The notes under the pieces: generated by a model
Told to the model about the DNA's origin: nothing
Seen by the model: the letters and a program-made list of their open reading frames with translations, nothing else
The model's database searches: none
Made by a program: the position numbers and the translations under genes
Source of the DNA: Candidatus Thiodubiliella endoseptemdiera
GTDB lineage: Bacteria > Pseudomonadota > Gammaproteobacteria > PS1 > Pseudothioglobaceae
Assembly: GCA_013416635.1 (NCBI GenBank)
Contig: JACCHT010000001.1
Coordinates: 992,001-1,056,000 of the forward strand
Direction: 5' to 3'
Length of the DNA stretch: 64,000 bases
Shown: positions 60,308-64,000 of the stretch, one piece after another
Numbering within the stretch: the first letter of the stretch is position 1
How the letters are laid out: every line of letters begins with the position of its first letter

Positions 60308-61553
60308 TATTATTGGAAGGCTAACAGGTCCAAAAGGAGATATTGCCTATCAAATTCTATCCAAAATCGCACCTCAATTTCCTTTAGTGAAATTCAATAT
60401 TGCAGGTGGACCAGTATCTTCAAGATTTAAGGCATTAGCATCTAATAATGTTATATTCTATGGATTTGTTGATGATGTTCCTAAAGTAATTAAAGGAGCG
60501 GATTTGGTGATTGGCGCTGGTCGTGTTGCAATTGAAGCATTGCAATTAAATACGCCTGTGTTGGCTATTGGTGAGAAACAATATGTAGGTATTTTAGATA
60601 AAAATAACATTGCACAAGCTCAGGAAAGTAATTTTGGAGATTGTGCATTAGATGAATTTCATGACTTTAATCAAATAAGTAGCGATTTAAAGGACTTTAT
60701 TCAGTTTAATCTTAAGCGAGAGGATTTGTCTGCAGTTGTCAATCAATATTCACCAGCAAATATTATGCCTAAAATCAATCAAGTTTATTCACATGCATTA
60801 GCAGATGTAACTTTTGCAAAGAAGAAGGAAGTGCCAGTTTTGATTTATCACCGAGTAGTCAATGAAAAACTTACTGATTCTAAATTTAATGTATACATCA
60901 CCAAAGAAAAATTGGATTGGCAAATTGGATTCTTAAAGAGGCAAGGTTTTAATATAATTACTTTTAAAGACCTTGCTAATGGTATTAAAGTTAAAAAACC
61001 AATTATCCTTACTTTTGATGATGGCTATGAAGATAATTATCTAAACCTCCTTCCTTTGTTAAAAAAACATCAAGAAAAAGCGGTGATTTATTGCCTAGGT
61101 AATCGTTCAATTCAAAACAATATATGGGATGAAAAATTAGGCGAGCCTAGCGCCAATTTAATGAGTGATTATCAAATCCAAGAATGTCATAATTCAGGAT
61201 TGATAGAAATTGCCTCTCATGGACTAAAGCACCAACACTTGCCTGATTTGAGTGAAGCAGAAGTCAAAGAAGAACTTGAATCATCAAAGTCAAACCTAGA
61301 AAAATTGATTAACGATAAAGTTGTTTCTTTTGCTTATCCCTATGGTGATTACGGAAAAAGAGAAGAGATTTTGGCGTATGAATCTGGATATGATTTTGCG
61401 ATTGGAACAGTTAACGGACCTCTCAACCTAACGGATAATTATTACGCTATTCGTCGCATACAAATATTTCCAAGCACAAAAAAGTTTGATTTTTGGAAAA
61501 AAACAAGTGGTTTTTATTTGCGCTTATGTAAATTAAAAGCTAAGGATTTTTGA
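60294..61553 (+). CDS. Fusion of GT4 C-terminal half and NodB-type polysaccharide deacetylase
   Basis: Residues 1-170 form the nucleotide-sugar-binding half of a GT4 glycosyltransferase (ISIIGRLTGPKGDIAYQIL, then FVDDVPKVIKGADLVIGAGRV). Residues about 185-419 are a NodB-type deacetylase: PVLIYHRVV, ILTFDDGYEDNYLNLLPLLK with the metal aspartates, and EIASHGLKHQHLPDL with the metal histidines, then SFAYPYGDY. The likely role is trimming acetyl groups from a surface glycan while it is built. A start at the ATG 60297 is equally possible. No signal peptide is visible, so the deacetylase would be cytoplasmic, which is unusual for the family. Confidence 0.8.
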   Translation: MMNISIIGRLTGPKGDIAYQILSKIAPQFPLVKFNIAGGPVSSRFKALASNNVIFYGFVDDVPKVIKGADLVIGAGRVAIEALQLNTPVLAIGEKQYVGILDKNNIAQAQESNFGDCALDEFHDFNQISSDLKDFIQFNLKREDLSAVVNQYSPANIMPKINQVYSHALADVTFAKKKEVPVLIYHRVVNEKLTDSKFNVYITKEKLDWQIGFLKRQGFNIITFKDLANGIKVKKPIILTFDDGYEDNYLNLLPLLKKHQEKAVIYCLGNRSIQNNIWDEKLGEPSANLMSDYQIQECHNSGLIEIASHGLKHQHLPDLSEAEVKEELESSKSNLEKLINDKVVSFAYPYGDYGKREEILAYESGYDFAIGTVNGPLNLTDNYYAIRRIQIFPSTKKFDFWKKTSGFYLRLCKLKAKDF

Positions 61554-61555
61554 AT

Positions 61556-61723
61556 ATGCAAAATTCATATTTTGTATGGGATGAGCACTCTGACCAACCC
61601 CATATAATTACCGATAAAAAGTTCAAGGAAGAGCAAAAGAAAAAGTTTCAATCAGAGTACTTGAAAATGTTCTTTTTGTTTATTGTATTAGAGTTTTATC
61701 TGACACTTACGCTTGTAGCGTAG
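61556..61723 (+). CDS. Short membrane-tailed protein, 55 residues
   Basis: The ORF begins at the ATG 61556, 2 bp after the preceding stop, with AAGGA 9 bases upstream. It reads MQNSYFVWDEHSDQPHI, then a lysine-rich stretch (DKKFKEEQKKKFQ), and a C-terminal hydrophobic helix (MFFLFIVLEFYLTLTLVA) ending in TAG. The layout (charged cytoplasmic part, then one membrane span at the very end) looks like a real tail-anchored small protein. I know of no family. Co-transcribed with the deacetylase gene if real. Confidence 0.5.
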   Translation: MQNSYFVWDEHSDQPHIITDKKFKEEQKKKFQSEYLKMFFLFIVLEFYLTLTLVA

Positions 61724-61753
61724 TAATTTATTTAACTATTCGATTGTTATAAA

Positions 61754-61914
61754 GAGACCTTTGCATAAATAGGGATGATTAGCAAAATGACAGATTTTAT
61801 TAAATTGGAAATTTTTTAAATCCACTCCTAGCAGGGCTAAGGGTGTTTTTAAAAAGTTTGTAATTTGATGAAAGATGGCGTTTTGATGATTATTCATATT
61901 TATGCAAAGGTCTC
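61754..61914 (+). mobile_element. MITE copy 12 (161 bp)
   Basis: The copy has perfect 18-bp terminal repeats and lies beside the IS3-type remnant. Flanks ATAAA/TCTTA show no target duplication. Confidence 0.95.
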
Positions 61915-61931
61915 TCTTATATAGGAACACC

Positions 61932-62589
61932 CTAAGAAGCCCTCGCTTTTTCTTGATTTAATTTTATACTTTCTCGGTACACATCCATTGGTTTTTTGTA
62001 CTTCAATGTTTCATGGAATCTTCGATGATTATCTCTTTTTAGTGCCCCTTGAGGGGTGAAAACTCAATATAATCATCCACATCAGTGATTAACTCACCAA
62101 TAGTCTGACATTCATTTAGATAAATTCTCTCACATTTTGCGCTTCTCCAGAAGCGTTCAATGCAAATATTATCTGTGGCTCTACCTTTGCCGTCCATTGA
62201 GATAGTGATACCCAGTTTTTTGAGTCGCTTAATGTGTATCTCACTGGTATATTGAGAGCCTTGATCAGTATTAAATATCTCTGGGTGTGGATACTTCTCT
62301 AAAGCATCGTTGAGTACGCTCATCACTAACTGTGAATCCATTGTGTTAGATATTTTGTACGATAGCACAGCTTTACTGTGCCAATCAATAATGGCAGTCA
62401 TATAAACCATACCACCTGCAATCTTGATATAGGTAATGTCAGCACTCCATACATGATTAGAATGACTGATATTAAGTCCTCGTAGCTTATAACTGTATTT
62501 TTTGTGTTCTTTGATTGGTTGATTTGTAATACTTCAAGCACCAGTTTTGTTTTAAATACCGATGTATATTTGGTTCGTTTTTTACTCAT
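61932..62589 (-). pseudogene. IS3-family transposase remnant with internal deletion
   Basis: Read on the minus strand, the first 22 residues (MSKKRTKYTSVFKTKLVLEV) are the start of an IS3-type OrfA. Next, after a large deletion and in shifted frames, comes the OrfB integrase: VWSADITYIKIAGG, VYMTAIIDWHSKAVLSY, FNTDQGSQYTS (second catalytic Asp) and DNICIERFWRSAKCE (catalytic Glu). A further shift near 62040 leads to RRFHETLKYKKPMDVYRES and the natural end at 61932. It cannot make transposase. No terminal repeats could be fixed. It sits between MITE copies 12 and 13. Confidence 0.88.
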
Positions 62590-62684
62590 TTTTTTACTCC
62601 GATTTTTTTGTTTAGTTTAACTTGTTTGAAATAAGTAAATTTAGATTGTTGTCTGAAATTGTTGGGGTTTTAAACTATCTTATG

Positions 62685-62845
62685 GAGACCTTTGCATAAA
62701 TATGAATAATCATCAAAACGCCATCTTTCATCAAATTACAAACTTTTTAAAAACACCCTTGGCCCTGCTAGGAGTGGATTTAAAAAATTTCCAATTTAAT
62801 AAAATCTGTCATTTTGCTAATCATCCCTATTTATGCAAAGGTCTC
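62685..62845 (-). mobile_element. MITE copy 13 (161 bp)
   Basis: The copy has perfect 18-bp terminal repeats and a perfect 5-bp target duplication, TTATG on both sides. Confidence 0.97.
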
Positions 62846-62998
62846 TTATGATATAATTTTGTGGCTAAACAAACGATTCATTGATTCGTCATGTGGGTGG
62901 CATTAACAACCTTAGTTGAAGGGTAAATATAACCTATCGTTAAAAAATATCTATTTTTAAATTGGATAACTCAACCCATAAGCGTAGCACTTCTATTT

Positions 62999-63159
62999 GA
63001 GACCTTTGCATAAATATGAATAATCATCAAAACGCCATCTTTCATCAAATTACAAACTTTTTAAAAACACCCTTAGCCCTGCTAGGAGTGGATTTAAAAA
63101 ATTTCCAATTTAATAAAATCTGTCATTTTGCTAATCATTCCTATTTATGCAAAGGTCTC
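62999..63159 (-). mobile_element. MITE copy 14 (161 bp)
   Basis: The copy has perfect 18-bp terminal repeats and a perfect 5-bp target duplication, TATTT on both sides. It is only 153 bp from copy 13 in the same orientation and directly upstream of the LtaS-like gene, where it may disturb the promoter. Confidence 0.97.
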
Positions 63160-63184
63160 TATTTAAAAAAATTAAAATAAGCGC

Positions 63185-64000
63185 ATGTCATCATTCAAAC
63201 AATATTACAAACTATTATTGCTTTATGTTGTGTCAATTGTTACAACGAAAGTTTTATTTTATATTTATCTGCAAAATGAGTTTTCAGATTTATCGTGGCA
63301 GTCGTCTATTTATGCTATTTTTTGGGGATATAAGTTTGATTTTGCGGCTGCTGCGTTATTAGTATTTATCGCTTCATTATTTGATTTTAATAAAAAGATT
63401 TATACATTGGTATCAACACTTTTTTTGGTTTTAATTATCAATATTCAAATTGGTGATATGCTTTATTTTTCAGAAGCTGGCAGGCATACAGGTTATGAAA
63501 TATTTGATGTTTTCGTTGACGCAGAAAGTCTTTTATTGACTGCTTATTCTCAACATTTTTGGCTGGCGTTGGTGGCATTAATTTTGAGTATCGCTGCTTG
63601 CGTTATTAGCTTTTTTAGATGGAAAATGGCTGTTGCCACTGAGTTTAATCGTTATTATTTACCAAAAAAACTCATACTTTTAGTTTTATCAATATTTTTT
63701 ATCAGAGGCATGTCAGTTCAAGGTATTCCACTTAATCCTTGGCAGGCGGGACAACTTGCAAATAATCAACAGGCAATATTAGCACTAAATGCCACATACA
63801 GTGTGATTTTTGCATTAACTAATAAAGATAAGACAATTCAACAATTACATATTCCTAACATTAATCAAAATACCATCAAGCAATCCCTTAAGGTTTTGTA
63901 TGCCGATAAAAACACTAAAATTAAAACACCAATTTTGACGAGTAAGCCCAATATTGTAATGCTGTTTTTAGAAAGTTGGAGTGCTAAATATATGCAATCT
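63185..64000 (+). CDS. LtaS-like sulfatase-family membrane enzyme, 3' end outside window
   Basis: The first 272 codons are open and run off the window. About five membrane helices occupy residues 8-180 (KLLLLYVVSIVTTKVLFYIY, FDFAAAALLVFIASLFDF, HFWLALVALILSIAACVISFF, and others), and the sulfatase/alkaline-phosphatase domain begins at PNIVMLFLESWSAKYMQS, the usual opening of lipoteichoic acid synthase-like proteins. In Gram-negatives such proteins transfer phosphoglycerol or phosphoethanolamine to surface glycans. The catalytic threonine lies beyond the window. The ATG at 63185 is 25 bp after MITE copy 14. Confidence 0.85.
   Translation, partial: MSSFKQYYKLLLLYVVSIVTTKVLFYIYLQNEFSDLSWQSSIYAIFWGYKFDFAAAALLVFIASLFDFNKKIYTLVSTLFLVLIINIQIGDMLYFSEAGRHTGYEIFDVFVDAESLLLTAYSQHFWLALVALILSIAACVISFFRWKMAVATEFNRYYLPKKLILLVLSIFFIRGMSVQGIPLNPWQAGQLANNQQAILALNATYSVIFALTNKDKTIQQLHIPNINQNTIKQSLKVLYADKNTKIKTPILTSKPNIVMLFLESWSAKYMQS

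Noticed and set aside
61736-61930. ORFs of 60-120 codons spanning MITE copies as real genes
   Set aside because: They are readings through the mobile element (peptide MNNHQNAIFHQITNF and its relatives) repeated at many copies, with no independent start context.

Overview
The window is AT-rich gammaproteobacterial chromosome. Its gene content (O2-tolerant group 1 uptake [NiFe]-hydrogenase island, pntAB, fabAB, purF-metZ, secDF, LPS heptose genes), together with a giant repeat/RTX-type secreted protein, many broken genes and a dense small mobile repeat, best fits a sulfur-oxidising symbiont or relative of the SUP05/Thioglobus group, such as the thiotrophic gill symbionts of Bathymodiolus mussels. 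That assignment is inference from gene content; no rRNA gene lies in the window.

Layout. 1-6638: a giant calcium-binding FG-GAP/VCBS-repeat protein with Ig-like modules and a C-terminal RTX/type I secretion tail, broken by frameshifts. 6640-10700: decaying accessory DNA (orphan antitoxin, N-truncated Fic protein, pyrE, a broken xth copy, empty DNA). 10696-14826: a tightly overlapping set of rhodanese, haem-motif membrane protein and transhydrogenase pntAB. 14996-32957: the hydrogen island. rpoN is divergent from hupSL, and a good -24/-12 sigma-54 promoter overlaps the rpoN start codon. The operon runs hupS-hupL-small membrane protein-hupC-D-F-G-H-I-J-K-hypA-hypB-regulator-hypC-hypD-hypE, then a MITE, DUF3144, hypF and gmhA. 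The small subunit has the extra cysteines of the 4Fe-3S proximal cluster, so an O2-tolerant respiratory H2 oxidase is expected. The NtrC-type regulator is frameshifted and has no DNA-binding domain. 32965-35456: a second broken xth copy and a decayed TPR gene. 35449-49684 and 49713-50999: housekeeping genes (trmB, fxsA, folC, cvpA, purF, metZ, fabA, fabB, secF, secD, yajC, serS), with a wrecked restriction-modification island between purF and metZ. 51080-52033: a small rhodanese and an unknown gene. 52495-64000: LPS/surface polysaccharide genes (waaC, gmhB, LPS kinase, glycosyltransferases, methyltransferase, polysaccharide deacetylase, LtaS-like sulfatase).

Two patterns cut across the window. 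First, a 158-161 bp MITE with perfect 18-bp terminal inverted repeats occurs 14 times. Six copies have perfect 5-bp target duplications, and copies supply the last codons of rpoN and of a DUF3579 gene. Second, at least nine genes are broken by what looks like a single-base contraction of a short homopolymer. This is either real decay or phase variation, or a systematic sequencing error. The broken-gene calls (VCBS protein, haem protein, hydrogenase regulator, trmB, waaC, LPS kinase, both xth copies, C5 methylase) should be read with that in mind.
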